Shown in pieces: positions 41,163 to 50,810 of a stretch of DNA of 64,000 nucleotides (the first letter of the stretch is position 1; each line of letters begins with the position of its first letter). The notes beneath the pieces were generated by a model. That model made no database searches, was not told the origin of the DNA, and worked only from the letters and a program-made list of their open reading frames with translations. Source of the DNA: JANQPX01 sp039197065 (GTDB lineage Bacteria > Pseudomonadota > Alphaproteobacteria > Geminicoccales > Geminicoccaceae); assembly GCA_039197065.1 (NCBI GenBank), contig JBCCUL010000032.1, forward strand, positions 1-64,000, given 5' to 3'. The translations under genes and the position numbers were made by a program.

Positions 41163-42437
41163 ATGAATGAAAACACGCAAGTTACCCGCCTCGACAATGG
41201 TCTGCGCGTCGCCACCCAGCATATGCCCAGTGTTCAAACCGCAAGCATTGGCGTCTGGGTCGATGCCGGCGCTCGTCACGAGCGCCCGGAGGTGAACGGC
41301 GTCGCCCACATGCTGGAGCATATGGCTTTCAAGGGCACGGAGCGGCGCTCGGCGCGGGTCATCGTCGAAGAGATCGAAAATGTCGGCGGACAGCTGAACG
41401 CCTACACCTCGCGCGAAAACACGGCCTATTACGCGCGCGTCCTTGCTGACGACCTGCCGCTCGCAGCCGATATTCTCGCGGATATCCTGCAGAATTCGAC
41501 CTTCGAGGCGGAAGAGCTGGAGCGCGAGCGCGGTGTGATCCTTCAGGAGATCGGTCAGACGCTGGATACCCCCGACGATCTGATCTTCGATCTCTTCCAG
41601 GAGACGGCCTTTCCCGATCAGTCGCTGGGACGCTCCATCCTTGGCCCGGCCGAGATCGTCAGCGGCATGACGCGCGAACAGCTGACCGGCTATATGGGTG
41701 AGCATTATGCGCCGGAACGCATGATTCTGTCGGCGGCCGGCAAGGTTGAGCATGAGCGGCTGGTCGAACTCGGCGACGAGCTCTTCCAAAAGCTGCCTGC
41801 GCGCTCATCTGATGCCGTCGACGTCCAGAGCGGGCGCTACGCCCCGGGCGATCTCAGGAAGGAAAGGGAACTCGAGCAGGTCCACCTGATCCTTGGCCTG
41901 CCCGGATTTTCTTACCATGATGATGACTTCTACGCCCTGCAGATCCTCTCGGCCATGCTCGGCGGCGGCATGTCGTCGAGGCTTTTCCAGGAAGTTCGGG
42001 AAAAGCGCGGTCTCGCCTATTCGGTGTTCTCCTTTGCCGCCTGCTACCGGGATACAGGTGTTTTCGGCATTTATGCCGGGACCGGCGGGGAGCAGACGGC
42101 GGAGCTGGTGCCGGTGCTCTGCGACGAGCTGAAGGCCTTGATCGGCAGCGCCTTGGAAGAAGAGATCACGCGCGCCCGCGCGCAGCTCAAGGCGAGCATG
42201 ATGATGGGGCTGGAGAGCTGCTTTGCCCAGAGTGAAGACATCGCGCGCCAGCTGCTTATCTTCGGCCGGCGCATCCCTCAGGAGGAGACGATCGCGGAGA
42301 TCGATGCGGTCGACAAGGAGGCGATTAGGCGGGTTGGCGAGCGTCTGGTGGAAGGGGTCCGTCCGAGCCTCGCGGCGATCGGACCTGTCGGCAGGCTGCC
42401 TGGGCTGGATGTTATCGAGAAACGTCTGGCCGCCTGA
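41163..42437 (+). CDS. M16 family zinc metallopeptidase, mitochondrial-processing-peptidase-like
   Basis: A 424-residue M16 peptidase with the inverted zinc motif HMLEHMAFKGT (HxxEH) near residue 47 and a downstream Glu in the ELERERGVILQEIGQ block. It resembles the alphaproteobacterial relatives of mitochondrial processing peptidase beta. The C-terminal domain has ILSAMLGGGMSSRLFQEVREKRGLAYSV, the typical second-domain signature. It lies directly behind thrC and is probably cotranscribed. Substrates are unknown. Confidence 0.92.
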   Translation: MNENTQVTRLDNGLRVATQHMPSVQTASIGVWVDAGARHERPEVNGVAHMLEHMAFKGTERRSARVIVEEIENVGGQLNAYTSRENTAYYARVLADDLPLAADILADILQNSTFEAEELERERGVILQEIGQTLDTPDDLIFDLFQETAFPDQSLGRSILGPAEIVSGMTREQLTGYMGEHYAPERMILSAAGKVEHERLVELGDELFQKLPARSSDAVDVQSGRYAPGDLRKERELEQVHLILGLPGFSYHDDDFYALQILSAMLGGGMSSRLFQEVREKRGLAYSVFSFAACYRDTGVFGIYAGTGGEQTAELVPVLCDELKALIGSALEEEITRARAQLKASMMMGLESCFAQSEDIARQLLIFGRRIPQEETIAEIDAVDKEAIRRVGERLVEGVRPSLAAIGPVGRLPGLDVIEKRLAA

Positions 42438-42553
42438 TCTTCTTGGGATAGCTGTATCTTAGTACTTTCTACCCTTCATCCATTGCCTTGAAGCAACTGC
42501 AGATCCAGCTTGTAATATGGAGGCTGCGATCCCGCGGAAAAAACAAGGTCAGG

Positions 42554-43171
42554 ATGATGGAAAAAGATCGTCGACCAGGAGAGCGCTTCGGTTTTGCTCG
42601 GGACACAGTTTCCGAGGGCTCACGGTCGCCTCGCCATGCGCGCTTAGTTCGCCCTGAAGAGAGAAGCGCCCCAGAGAAGCCAGCCTTGTCTTCCGAGCGA
42701 CAGCCGTCCGAGGCCGTACCGGCCTTGCCGGCGCCCGTTACCGGGAAATCTGATCATAATGGATGGGTCGTTCGCCCGAAGAGGTCGCCGCAGGCCACGG
42801 CCATCACCCCGACCAGGAGGCCGAAGCCGCGCCATCGCGACGGTGCCGCCTTCGCTGCCCGTGAGCCCATGGTCCCGTTGGCGCCGGCTGATCACGAGGT
42901 CCGCTCCAGAAGCTGGCTCGCCCTTGGTCTCGTCGGCATGGTTTATGTCACCGGAGCAGCCGGGCTTTGGTCCATGGTTCAGGCTTTCGAAGAGGACGCG
43001 CCGTCAACGGTCGTGCCGGTGGATGACGAAGGCGTCATGCCGATGTTGGATGAGACCATCGATGTGCGTGATGCACTGCTGGACAAACCCTTCACGCCGA
43101 AGCTTCGACCGACCAATCCCCTCGATGTCGAAACGGACGTCGCCTCGTCGGGCATGCGGGATCAAATCTGA
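42554..43171 (+). CDS. Hypothetical protein with one transmembrane segment
   Basis: About 205 residues of no recognised family. The first ~130 residues are polar, rich in Arg, Pro and Ser and probably disordered and cytoplasmic. A single hydrophobic segment (SWLALGLVGMVYVTGAAGLW) follows, and then an acidic ~60-residue tail with DETIDVRDALLDKPF. The start chosen, ATGATG at 42554, has AAGG about 10 bases upstream; an upstream in-frame start at 42488 is possible. It converges with tctA 21 bases away. Confidence 0.6.
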   Translation: MMEKDRRPGERFGFARDTVSEGSRSPRHARLVRPEERSAPEKPALSSERQPSEAVPALPAPVTGKSDHNGWVVRPKRSPQATAITPTRRPKPRHRDGAAFAAREPMVPLAPADHEVRSRSWLALGLVGMVYVTGAAGLWSMVQAFEEDAPSTVVPVDDEGVMPMLDETIDVRDALLDKPFTPKLRPTNPLDVETDVASSGMRDQI

Positions 43172-43192
43172 TCCGTTGATGTCCTTTCACCG

Positions 43193-44710
43193 CTAGGCCT
43201 CGCCGCCTTGTCCCTTCTCGCGAGCGGCCAGCCGTCTTGCCCGGATGCTCGGCAGGAACACCAGCAGCGCTGCGATGATCAGCAAGCCGAGCGTCATCGG
43301 CCGCTCCCACATGAAGCTGATGCCATCCGCGATGTTGGCGGAGCGGGCGAAGTTGTTCTCCATCATCGGCCCCAGGATGAAGCCGATCAGCAGCGGAGCG
43401 AGTGGGAAGTTGGCGAAGCGCAGGATCGTCGCCATGACGCCGAGGCCGGTCATGAACAGAAGCTCGGTCGCGTTGTTCTGGCCGATATAGGCGCCCATCA
43501 GTGTGAAGAATAGGATGAACGGGATCAGGTAGTTCCGGGGGACGGCCAGAAGTTTCGCGATATAGGGTATCAGCGGCAGGTTAAGGATCAGCAGGATCAC
43601 ATTGCCGAGATACATCGACATGATCACCGCCCAGAAAATCTCCGGGTTCTCGATCATCAGCCTGGGGCCTGGCTGAACGTTCAACGCCACCAGCGCGCCT
43701 AAGAGAATGGCGGTGGTGCCGGAGCCTGGAATGCCAAGCGTCAGGAGCGGTACGAAGGAGCCGGTGCAGGCCGCATTATTGGCGCTTTCGGGGGCGGCCA
43801 GACCTTTGATCGAGCCCTTGCCGAATTTTTTCTGATCCTCGGGCGAGGCGATATTGCGCTCCACAGCATAACCGAGGAACGAGGCGATGGTGGCGCCTGC
43901 ACCCGGCAACACGCCGATCAGAAAGCCTTGGATCGACTGGCGGCCGACCACGGGGGCGATCTCGCGCGCCTCGGCCTTGCTGATGCGGAGGCCGGTGATC
44001 TTGCCGCCTTCATCGCCGGTCTTGGAACGGTTGGGATCGAGCACCAGAAAGATGGCTTCCGGCAAGGCGAACAGCGCCATGGCGAGCGTGATGAACCCGA
44101 AGCCGGACTGCAGGTCCATGATGCCCATAGTGAAGCGTGGCGCGTTGAAAAGAGCGCTCTCGCCGATGGTCGCCATCATCAGGCCGAGAATGGTCATCAT
44201 CAGGGCTTTCGCGACCTGGCCGGAGCCAGCGAAGGCGGCGATTGCCGAGAGGCCGACCACCATCAGCGCAAAATATTCGGGCGACTGGAAGAGGAGAGCG
44301 ACGGAGACGAGGGCAGGGGCGAAACCCATCAGCAGAAGGGCGCCGATGGTGCCGCCGGCGAAGGACGCGATCGCCGCGACGGTCAGCGCCTTGCCAGCCT
44401 TGCCTTGCCTCGCCAGGGGATAGCCGTCGAAGGAGGTGGCGACGGTCGAGGCGATGCCCGGCGCGTTGATCAGGATCGATGACGTCGAGCCGCCGAACAC
44501 CGCACCGTAATAGACGCCGGCCAGCATGATCAGCGCGGTCGACGGATCGCCGATGGTAATCGCGACCGGGATCATGATCGCGATGATCGACATGGGCCCC
44601 AAGCCCGGCAGCATGCCGATGAAGGTGCCGATCAAACAGCCGGCCACCACCATGAACAGGTTTTTGAAGGAGAGAGCTGTGGAGAGCCCGAGAACGATAC
44701 CTTCCCACAT
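43193..44710 (-). CDS. tctA: Tripartite tricarboxylate transporter, large permease TctA
   Basis: A 505-residue membrane protein with about ten to twelve hydrophobic segments. It has IGTFIGMLPGLGPMSIIAIMIP, YYGAVFGGSTSSILINAPG and GVLPGAGATIASFLGYAVERNIA, the classic TctA blocks with the glycine-rich repeats. It is the last gene of tctCBA on the minus strand, 12 bases after tctB. Such systems import citrate or other carboxylates using an ion gradient; the cargo is not clear here. Confidence 0.95.
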   Translation of the reverse strand: MWEGIVLGLSTALSFKNLFMVVAGCLIGTFIGMLPGLGPMSIIAIMIPVAITIGDPSTALIMLAGVYYGAVFGGSTSSILINAPGIASTVATSFDGYPLARQGKAGKALTVAAIASFAGGTIGALLLMGFAPALVSVALLFQSPEYFALMVVGLSAIAAFAGSGQVAKALMMTILGLMMATIGESALFNAPRFTMGIMDLQSGFGFITLAMALFALPEAIFLVLDPNRSKTGDEGGKITGLRISKAEAREIAPVVGRQSIQGFLIGVLPGAGATIASFLGYAVERNIASPEDQKKFGKGSIKGLAAPESANNAACTGSFVPLLTLGIPGSGTTAILLGALVALNVQPGPRLMIENPEIFWAVIMSMYLGNVILLILNLPLIPYIAKLLAVPRNYLIPFILFFTLMGAYIGQNNATELLFMTGLGVMATILRFANFPLAPLLIGFILGPMMENNFARSANIADGISFMWERPMTLGLLIIAALLVFLPSIRARRLAAREKGQGGEA

Positions 44711-44722
44711 GCGGGCGTCTCC

Positions 44723-45208
44723 CTAGAAAAGTCGGGGCCAGGGGCTCAGGAAGATACCAAGGATCTCCTGCACCAGATACCAGACCAAAATGGTGCCGAC
44801 GACGGCGATCGGAATCATCAGGTGAAATCTCCGCTCGCCCAGAATGAAGGAGCCGCCGGCGAGGAAGAGGGTGGTCGCTGCGATAAAGCCGATCGGGCGC
44901 AGCAGGAGGGCGTAGGCGACCATGGCGCCGATCAGCAGCAGGGCCTGACCCAACTTGTATTCGTGGAGCTTTCGATAATCGATGCCGCTCTCGGCGCTGC
45001 CGGCGGCATTGGCAGGTCCCGTGGTGAAGATCACGGCCAGCGCGATCACGATGCCTACAAGGCTCAGCATCTTGGGAAAGGAGCTTGGCCAGACCGGTGC
45101 GCGTTTCAGGATCGGCGGCAGAAGATGGTCCATGCCGAAAAAGGCTGCATAGCCGTAGATGCAGCAAAACAACAGAAACAGAAGACCGATCGTGCGCTCT
45201 AGGGTCAT
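44723..45208 (-). CDS. tctB: Tripartite tricarboxylate transporter, small membrane subunit TctB
   Basis: A 161-residue protein with about four hydrophobic segments, including IGLLFLLFCCIYGYAAF at the N-terminus, LLIGAMVAYALLLRPIGFIAATTLFLAG and a final MIPIAVVGTILVWYLVQEILGI. The start at 45208 follows AAGAGGGG; an in-frame start 11 codons upstream is possible. Sequence conservation in TctB is low, so the call rests on size, topology and position between tctC and tctA. Confidence 0.85.
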   Translation of the reverse strand: MTLERTIGLLFLLFCCIYGYAAFFGMDHLLPPILKRAPVWPSSFPKMLSLVGIVIALAVIFTTGPANAAGSAESGIDYRKLHEYKLGQALLLIGAMVAYALLLRPIGFIAATTLFLAGGSFILGERRFHLMIPIAVVGTILVWYLVQEILGIFLSPWPRLF

Positions 45209-45314
45209 GGCCCCTCTTGGGCTTCTTAAGACTCGCCGCATCGGGAGCCGGCGCCGACTGGCATCCGACTCCCGGTCCGGGTTTTAATCGACTTAACCGA
45301 TGTCGACGCTCGAC

Positions 45315-46301
45315 CTAGAGGAAGCCGAGCTTTTTCATCAGCTCGCTCATGGTTGCTTCCTGATCTTCGAGAAAGCTCAGGAATGCGTCGCCGGAGTTGT
45401 GGATGTTGACCCAGCCATTGCGGGCGCGCACCTCTTCCCACTCAGGCGTGTCGTACATGGCGGCGAGGGCTTCGCGGTAGGCTTCGGCCTTATCATCAGG
45501 CAGGCCGGGGGCGGCGAAGAAACCGCGCCAGTTGACGAACTCGACGTCGTAGCCTTGCTCCTTCAGGGTCGGGGCGTCGGGGAGGGCGTCGACACGCTCG
45601 GGCGACGTGACCGCGAGCACCTTCATCTCGCCGGCCTTCGCAAGCTCGACGGCCTCGGAGAAGCCGGTGGAGCCAGCCGTGATCTCACCGGAGAGAATCG
45701 CGGCGTTCATCTCGCCGCCGGCGTCGTAGGGAATGTATTTGATCGAGGTCGAATCAGCGCCGGCGCCCTCGAACGCCATCGCCGCGACCAGATGATCCAT
45801 GCCGCCCGGAACGGAGCCGCCGCCGATGGACACGGCCGATGGGTCGGCGTTGTAGGCCGCGACCAGATCCGCGAAGGTCTCGAACTCGCTGTCCGCCTTG
45901 GTGATGATCGCCGCATAGTCGCCGATGGTGCCGGCAATGAGCGTCAGATCACGGAAATTCTGCGGGAAAACGCCGGTCAATGAGCGGATCACGATCGGCG
46001 TCGAGTTGACCATCAACGTGCCGTGGTTGCTCTCGGCGTTTTCGATCAGATAGCCGATCGCCTTGCCACCGCCGCCGCCGGACATGTTCTCGTAGCTGGC
46101 CTGACCAACGAGGCCGGCATTGGTGAGCGCCTCACCGGTGCCGCGCGCGGTGCCATCCCAGCCGCCGCCGGCGCCGCCGGGGATCAGGAAGTGGATGCTT
46201 TCCAGCTTCTGGTGGCCGTCCGCAAGCGCAGCGCCGCTCATCATGCTGAACGCTGCAGCGCCCGCGATCGCGACGCGTCGGCTTGTTTTCAAGAAAGTCA
46301 C
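45315..46301 (-). CDS. tctC: Tripartite tricarboxylate transporter binding protein TctC (Bug family)
   Basis: A 328-residue periplasmic receptor. The signal peptide (KTSRRVAIAGAAAFSMMSGAALA) is followed by ESIHFLIPGGAGGGWDGTARGTGEAL, the Bug family's glycine-rich ligand loop. Later blocks are GGGSVPGGMDHLVAAM and KVLAVTSPERVDALPDAPTLKEQGYDV. It starts at GTG 46301 with GGGAGA upstream. It precedes tctB by 106 bases. Confidence 0.93.
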   Translation of the reverse strand: MTFLKTSRRVAIAGAAAFSMMSGAALADGHQKLESIHFLIPGGAGGGWDGTARGTGEALTNAGLVGQASYENMSGGGGGKAIGYLIENAESNHGTLMVNSTPIVIRSLTGVFPQNFRDLTLIAGTIGDYAAIITKADSEFETFADLVAAYNADPSAVSIGGGSVPGGMDHLVAAMAFEGAGADSTSIKYIPYDAGGEMNAAILSGEITAGSTGFSEAVELAKAGEMKVLAVTSPERVDALPDAPTLKEQGYDVEFVNWRGFFAAPGLPDDKAEAYREALAAMYDTPEWEEVRARNGWVNIHNSGDAFLSFLEDQEATMSELMKKLGFL

Positions 46302-46517
46302 ATTAGGTCTCCCGATTGCACAGATTGCTTGCCGTCACCTGCCACCAGGGCCGGTACGTCATTTTTTGTCACTTCATGGTGTCATGTTTGCCCGTTGACG
46401 CGCCGGCCGTAAAGCGATTTCACAGTCCTGAACATAGCATGATAGGGCCGCAGGCCCGGGCGGGCGCTATCGACGATCATACCCGGGGCAAGCGATCGCC
46501 GCGTTTGGATGGATCTG

Positions 46518-46943
46518 CTACCGGACCACCAGAACGGACATCGGTGCGTGATGCAGCACCTGGGCGGCGTTCGGGGTAAGAAAGCTATCGCTCCAGTCAG
46601 GCTTGTGGGACGCCATGACGATGAGATCGACGTTTATACCCTTGGCCACTCTGACGATCTCCTGATGAATGCGGCCGTGGGCGACATGACGTTCGGTCTT
46701 TATACCGGCTGGAACCTCGCTCTTGATCAGAGCGTCCAGCTGTCGCTCGGCGTCACTGGTCGCCTTCTCCGAGAAGTCTTTCGGAAAGTAGCTGGCGACG
46801 ATGCTCGAGCCGAAGCTCGGCACCACCGTCAGTACATGGAGCGTGGCGTTTCGCTGTTTTGCTTCTTCCACCGCAATCGGGAGGGCGCGCTCCCATGACG
46901 CCTTTTCATCCGGGTCGACTGGCAGGAGCACGTTCTGGGTCAT
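46518..46943 (-). CDS. Universal stress protein (UspA family)
   Basis: A 141-residue single-domain UspA protein. It starts NVLLPVDPDEKASWERALPIAVEEAKQRNATLHVL and ends in HAPMSVLVVR, both typical. The usual ATP-binding G-x2-G-x9-G-S/T motif is replaced by ASHKPDWSDSFLTPNAA, so nucleotide binding is doubtful. It is 13 bases downstream of the fused TRAP permease gene, an arrangement known for TRAP-associated stress proteins such as TeaD. Confidence 0.9.
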   Translation of the reverse strand: MTQNVLLPVDPDEKASWERALPIAVEEAKQRNATLHVLTVVPSFGSSIVASYFPKDFSEKATSDAERQLDALIKSEVPAGIKTERHVAHGRIHQEIVRVAKGINVDLIVMASHKPDWSDSFLTPNAAQVLHHAPMSVLVVR

Positions 46944-46956
46944 GATCTCCCCTCCT

Positions 46957-49569
46957 TCAGGCGGTGGCTTCGCTCATTCTGGTTCGCGTTTCCGCGCGTC
47001 GTCGCTGCATCATGACCACACCGGCGAGGATCAGCAGAACAGGAATATAGATCCAGTATTTCGAAGGCTGATCCGCAGGCTGGCGCACCTGCAGGATTTC
47101 CTGATCCCAATCCAGCCCCGCTTTCTGGGCAGCGCTGTCGAAGGCGACATCGTCGATCAGCATCTTGTCGCCGTCCTGGCGAAGCGTGATGCCGGCCGCG
47201 GTCAGTTTCTCATCGCCCGACGCTCCCTCCGGCATGGTGATCGGAGCGACGAACTCGACCGGCGAGCCGAACTGATCGAGCCCTGCCACGCGCAGGCGCA
47301 GTTCCGAGCCGGGCGGCTCTTCCTCGAAGGCCTGGGTGATTGCGGCCGGCTCGACGTCCTTGAAGGGTGGAATGATCTGATCCATCCAGTAGCCCGGCCG
47401 GAATAGCGAGAACGCGATCAGCAGGAGGAGCGGGATCTCCCAGACGCGCAGCTTGTCGAAGAACCAGCCTTGCGTTGCCGCCGCGAACACCAGCATCGCG
47501 ATGGTCGCGACAATGAACACCATGATCCCTTCCGCCCAGCCGACGTCGATCAGAAGCAGCTGATTGTTGAAGATGAACAGGAAGGGCAGGGCGGCGGTTC
47601 TGAGCGAGTAGAAGAAGGCGACGAAGCCTGTCTTGATCGGATCGCCGCCCGAGACCGCGGCTGCGGCGAAGGAGGCGAGCCCCACAGGCGGCGTCACGTC
47701 CGCCATGATGCCGAAGTAGAAGACGAACAGATGGACCGCGATCAGCGGCACGATCAGCCCGTTTTGCTGGCCGAGGGTCACGATGACAGGGGCGAGCAGG
47801 GCCGAGACCACGATGTAGTTCGCGGTGGTCGGCAGGCCCATGCCAAGGATCAGGGACAGGAAGGCGGTGAGGAACAGGATGGCGAGCAGATTGCCGCCGG
47901 AGAGCACCTCGACCACGTCAGCGAGCGCCGAGCCGACGCCGGTCTGGCTGACCGCACCCACGATGATGCCAGCTGTGGCTGTGGCGATGCCGATACCGAT
48001 CATGTTGCGGGCGCCGGCGACCAGGCCGTCCAAGAGGTCGGTGAAGCCGGCGCGCGCCTCCTCGCCGACATCGTCGCCGCGCTTTCTGAAGATCGCGAAC
48101 AGCGGTCGCTGGGTCACCAGGATGAAGATCATGAAGACCGCACCCCAGAAGGCGGAGAGCCCCGGTGACAGGCGTTCGACCATCAGCGCCCATACCAGCA
48201 CGACCACCGGCAGAATGAAGTGCAGGCCCGCTTTTACCGTCGGTCCAGGAAGCGGCAGGGTGGTGTTGGCGTCGTTCGGGTCGTCCATCTTGAGCTCGGG
48301 GTAGCGCGCGCCGAAGGCGATCAGTGCGACATAGACCACCACCAGCAACGCCGCGATGATCCAGCTCGCGGCCGGACCGAAGGCGGGGCGCATCCAACCG
48401 ATGCCGTAATAGACCGCGAACGAGATCGCGCAGAGCACCAGCACGCCAAAGAGGAACATGATCAGCCGCTGCATCAGCGGCCCCGGTTCATAGGCACGTG
48501 GCAGGCCTTCCATCCCGGCTTTCAAAGCCTCGAGATGCACGATGTAGACGAGGGCGATGTAGGAGATCAGCGCCGGCAGGAAGGCGTGCTTGACCACGTC
48601 GAAATAGGGGATGCCGACATATTCGACCATGAGGAAGGCGGCGGCACCCATGACCGGCGGCATGATCTGGCCATTCACCGACGAGCCGACTTCGACCGCG
48701 CCCGCCTTCTCCGAGGAAAAGCCGACCTTCTTCATCAGCGGGATGGTGAAGGTGCCCGTGGTCACCACATTGGCGATCGACGAACCCGAGATCAGCCCGG
48801 TCATCGCCGAAGACACGACAGCCGCTTTCGCCGGTCCGCCACGCATATGGCCCATCAGCGAAAACGCGACCTGGATGAAGTAGTTGCCGGCACCGCCCTT
48901 ATCGAGCAATGCGCCGAACAGCACGAACAGGAAGACGAAACTGGTGGAGACGCCGAGCGCAATGCCGAACACGCCTTCGGTGGTGATCCAGTGGTGGTTC
49001 ACGACCTCGCCGAGCGTGTTGCCCTTATGGGCGATGATCGACGGCATGGATTGGCCGGCGAAGGTGTAGACCAGAAAGATGATCGCGATGATCATCAAGG
49101 GGGGGCCGAGGGAGCGGCGGGTCGCTTCAAGCAGCAGCAGCATGCCGATGACGGCGACCACATAGTCCTGGGTGATCGGTGCGCCGGGACGATCGGAAAT
49201 GCTCTCGTAGAAGAGATAGAGATAGGCAGCGGAAAAGGCACCCAGGACCGCGAAGACCCAATCGAGGGCCGGGATATAGTCCTTCGGGCTGTTCTTCAGC
49301 GCGGGATAGGCGCAAAACGCCAAGAAGACGGCGAAGGCCAGGTGGATCGAGCGCGCCTCGGTGTCGTTGAACACACCGAAGCCGATCATGAAGGGCAGCG
49401 GTGAGGCGATCCAGAGCTGAAACAGGGACCAGGCGAGCGCTACCGCAAACAACGCCTTGGCGACAGCTCCCGACGGGTTTCGAGCGCCTGTATCCGATTG
49501 CGCGACCAGTTCGTCCAGATCGGTGCCGGCGGCATCTCCCTGACGTTCGCTGCGCTCACCTTCGCTCAT
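46957..49569 (-). CDS. TRAP transporter fused permease (DctQM-like, TAXI type)
   Basis: An 870-residue membrane protein in which the small 4-TM and large 12-TM TRAP subunits are fused. The first part holds WIASPLPFMIGFGVFNDTEARSIHLAF. The large domain has LLDKGGAGNYFIQVAFSLMGHMRGGPAKAAVVSSAMTG, GSSVNGQIMPPVMGAAAF and LGMGLPTTANYIVVSALLAPVIV. A hydrophilic C-terminal stretch of about 120 residues ends with a final helix. The ATG at 49569 is chosen because upstream codons run into the promoter. It pairs with the TAXI binding protein at 49756-50721 and imports an organic acid by a sodium gradient. Confidence 0.93.
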   Translation of the reverse strand: MSEGERSERQGDAAGTDLDELVAQSDTGARNPSGAVAKALFAVALAWSLFQLWIASPLPFMIGFGVFNDTEARSIHLAFAVFLAFCAYPALKNSPKDYIPALDWVFAVLGAFSAAYLYLFYESISDRPGAPITQDYVVAVIGMLLLLEATRRSLGPPLMIIAIIFLVYTFAGQSMPSIIAHKGNTLGEVVNHHWITTEGVFGIALGVSTSFVFLFVLFGALLDKGGAGNYFIQVAFSLMGHMRGGPAKAAVVSSAMTGLISGSSIANVVTTGTFTIPLMKKVGFSSEKAGAVEVGSSVNGQIMPPVMGAAAFLMVEYVGIPYFDVVKHAFLPALISYIALVYIVHLEALKAGMEGLPRAYEPGPLMQRLIMFLFGVLVLCAISFAVYYGIGWMRPAFGPAASWIIAALLVVVYVALIAFGARYPELKMDDPNDANTTLPLPGPTVKAGLHFILPVVVLVWALMVERLSPGLSAFWGAVFMIFILVTQRPLFAIFRKRGDDVGEEARAGFTDLLDGLVAGARNMIGIGIATATAGIIVGAVSQTGVGSALADVVEVLSGGNLLAILFLTAFLSLILGMGLPTTANYIVVSALLAPVIVTLGQQNGLIVPLIAVHLFVFYFGIMADVTPPVGLASFAAAAVSGGDPIKTGFVAFFYSLRTAALPFLFIFNNQLLLIDVGWAEGIMVFIVATIAMLVFAAATQGWFFDKLRVWEIPLLLLIAFSLFRPGYWMDQIIPPFKDVEPAAITQAFEEEPPGSELRLRVAGLDQFGSPVEFVAPITMPEGASGDEKLTAAGITLRQDGDKMLIDDVAFDSAAQKAGLDWDQEILQVRQPADQPSKYWIYIPVLLILAGVVMMQRRRAETRTRMSEATA

Positions 49570-49693
49570 CGCCCGCCCCCAAAGCAAAAATGCGATTTTT
49601 ATCGTTGACTTGAAGGAACCCGGATCGACGGTTTGCACCTCAGTTCTAGGGCGATGTCGTTCGACCAGGCCTTCTCAATTCCACCTAGGCCTG

Positions 49694-49724
49694 GAGGCGG
49701 CGGCGCAAACCGTTCCGCCGCCTC
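49694..49724 (-). other. Hairpin between TAXI binding-protein and TRAP permease genes
   Basis: GAGGCGGCGG (49694-49703) and CCGCCGCCTC (49715-49724) are perfect 10-bp arms around an 11-base loop, 32 bases past the binding-protein stop. No T-run follows, so it likely balances mRNA levels between the two genes. Confidence 0.6.
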
Positions 49725-49755
49725 TGACCCATAGTCAAGCCTTAAGGCGCTGCCT

Positions 49756-50721
49756 TCAGAGCCAGCCTTGCTCTTTGTAGTAGCGCTCTGCGCCCGGATG
49801 CAGCGGGGCGGAGAGGCCGTCAGCGATCATTTCTTCCTGCTTCAGGTTGGCGAAGGCGGGGTGCAGGCCCTTGAAGCGGTCGAAATTGTCGAACACCGCT
49901 TTCACGACCTGATAGATCACCTCTTCGTCGACCGAGGCCGAGGAGACGAAGGTTGCCTTCACGCCGAAGGTGCTGGTGTCCCCATCCGAGCCCTTGTACA
50001 TCCCACCGGGAATGGTGGCCTTCGCATAGTAGGCGTTCTCGTCCACCAAGGCGTCGATTTCGGCTCCTTCGACGGAAATCAGCTTGGCGTCGGTTGTGGT
50101 GGTCGCTTCCTGGATCGAGCCGTTGGGGTGACCGACGGTGAAGACGATCGCATCGACCTTGTTGTCGCCAAGGGCAGCCGACTGCTCCGCCGACTTCAGC
50201 TCGGAGGCGAGCGCAAAGTCGTCATTGGTCCAGCCGAGGGCGCCCATGATGACCTCCATGGTGCCGCGCTGACCAGAGCCCGGATTGCCGATATTGACAC
50301 GCTTGCCTTTAAGGTCGGCGAAGCTCTCGATGCCGGAGTCGCTGCGGGCGACAACGGTAAACGGCTCACCGTGGACGGAGAAGACGGCGCGCAGATCCTC
50401 GAACTTGCCGCCTTCGAACTCGGGTGCTCCGGTATAGGCGTAGGACTGCCAGTCGGACTGGGCCACGCCCATATCCATCGAGCCTTCCTTGATCGCGTTG
50501 ATGTTGGCGACCGATCCACCTGTGGATGGCGCCGTGCATTTGATGCCGTGGTCCGCCTGACCACGATTGACCAGCTTGCAGATGGACTGGCCGACCACAT
50601 AGTAGACGCCGGTCTGACCGCCGGTGCCGATGGTGATGAATTGCTCGGCCTTTGCCTGAGTAACGCCAAAAGTGGTGGCGGTCAGGCCTGCAGCCAAGGC
50701 CATGGGTAGAAGCGCTCGCAT
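49756..50721 (-). CDS. TAXI-family TRAP transporter binding protein
   Basis: A 321-residue periplasmic receptor with a signal peptide ending at TQAKA, then EQFITIGTGGQTGVYYVVGQSICKLV, the TAXI start motif. CTAPSTGGSVANINAIKEGSMDMGVAQSD and GKRVNIGNPGSGQRGTMEVIM are equally characteristic. The ATG at 50721 follows GGGAGG. It is the first gene of the TRAP operon. TAXI receptors often take glutamate or related acids; the ligand here is not known. Confidence 0.94.
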   Translation of the reverse strand: MRALLPMALAAGLTATTFGVTQAKAEQFITIGTGGQTGVYYVVGQSICKLVNRGQADHGIKCTAPSTGGSVANINAIKEGSMDMGVAQSDWQSYAYTGAPEFEGGKFEDLRAVFSVHGEPFTVVARSDSGIESFADLKGKRVNIGNPGSGQRGTMEVIMGALGWTNDDFALASELKSAEQSAALGDNKVDAIVFTVGHPNGSIQEATTTTDAKLISVEGAEIDALVDENAYYAKATIPGGMYKGSDGDTSTFGVKATFVSSASVDEEVIYQVVKAVFDNFDRFKGLHPAFANLKQEEMIADGLSAPLHPGAERYYKEQGWL

Positions 50722-50810
50722 GGAAAAACCTCCCTGTTGAGACAGTACGCCAAAGCGTCCTATCCACCATTAGACAGGCAGGGATCGGACAACGTCAAGT
50801 TTATGATTTC

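Noticed and set aside
45269..45285. GC-rich palindrome followed by TTTTAA between tctC and tctB
   Set aside because: It would terminate only on the plus strand, where there is no gene ending; the tct operon runs the other way.
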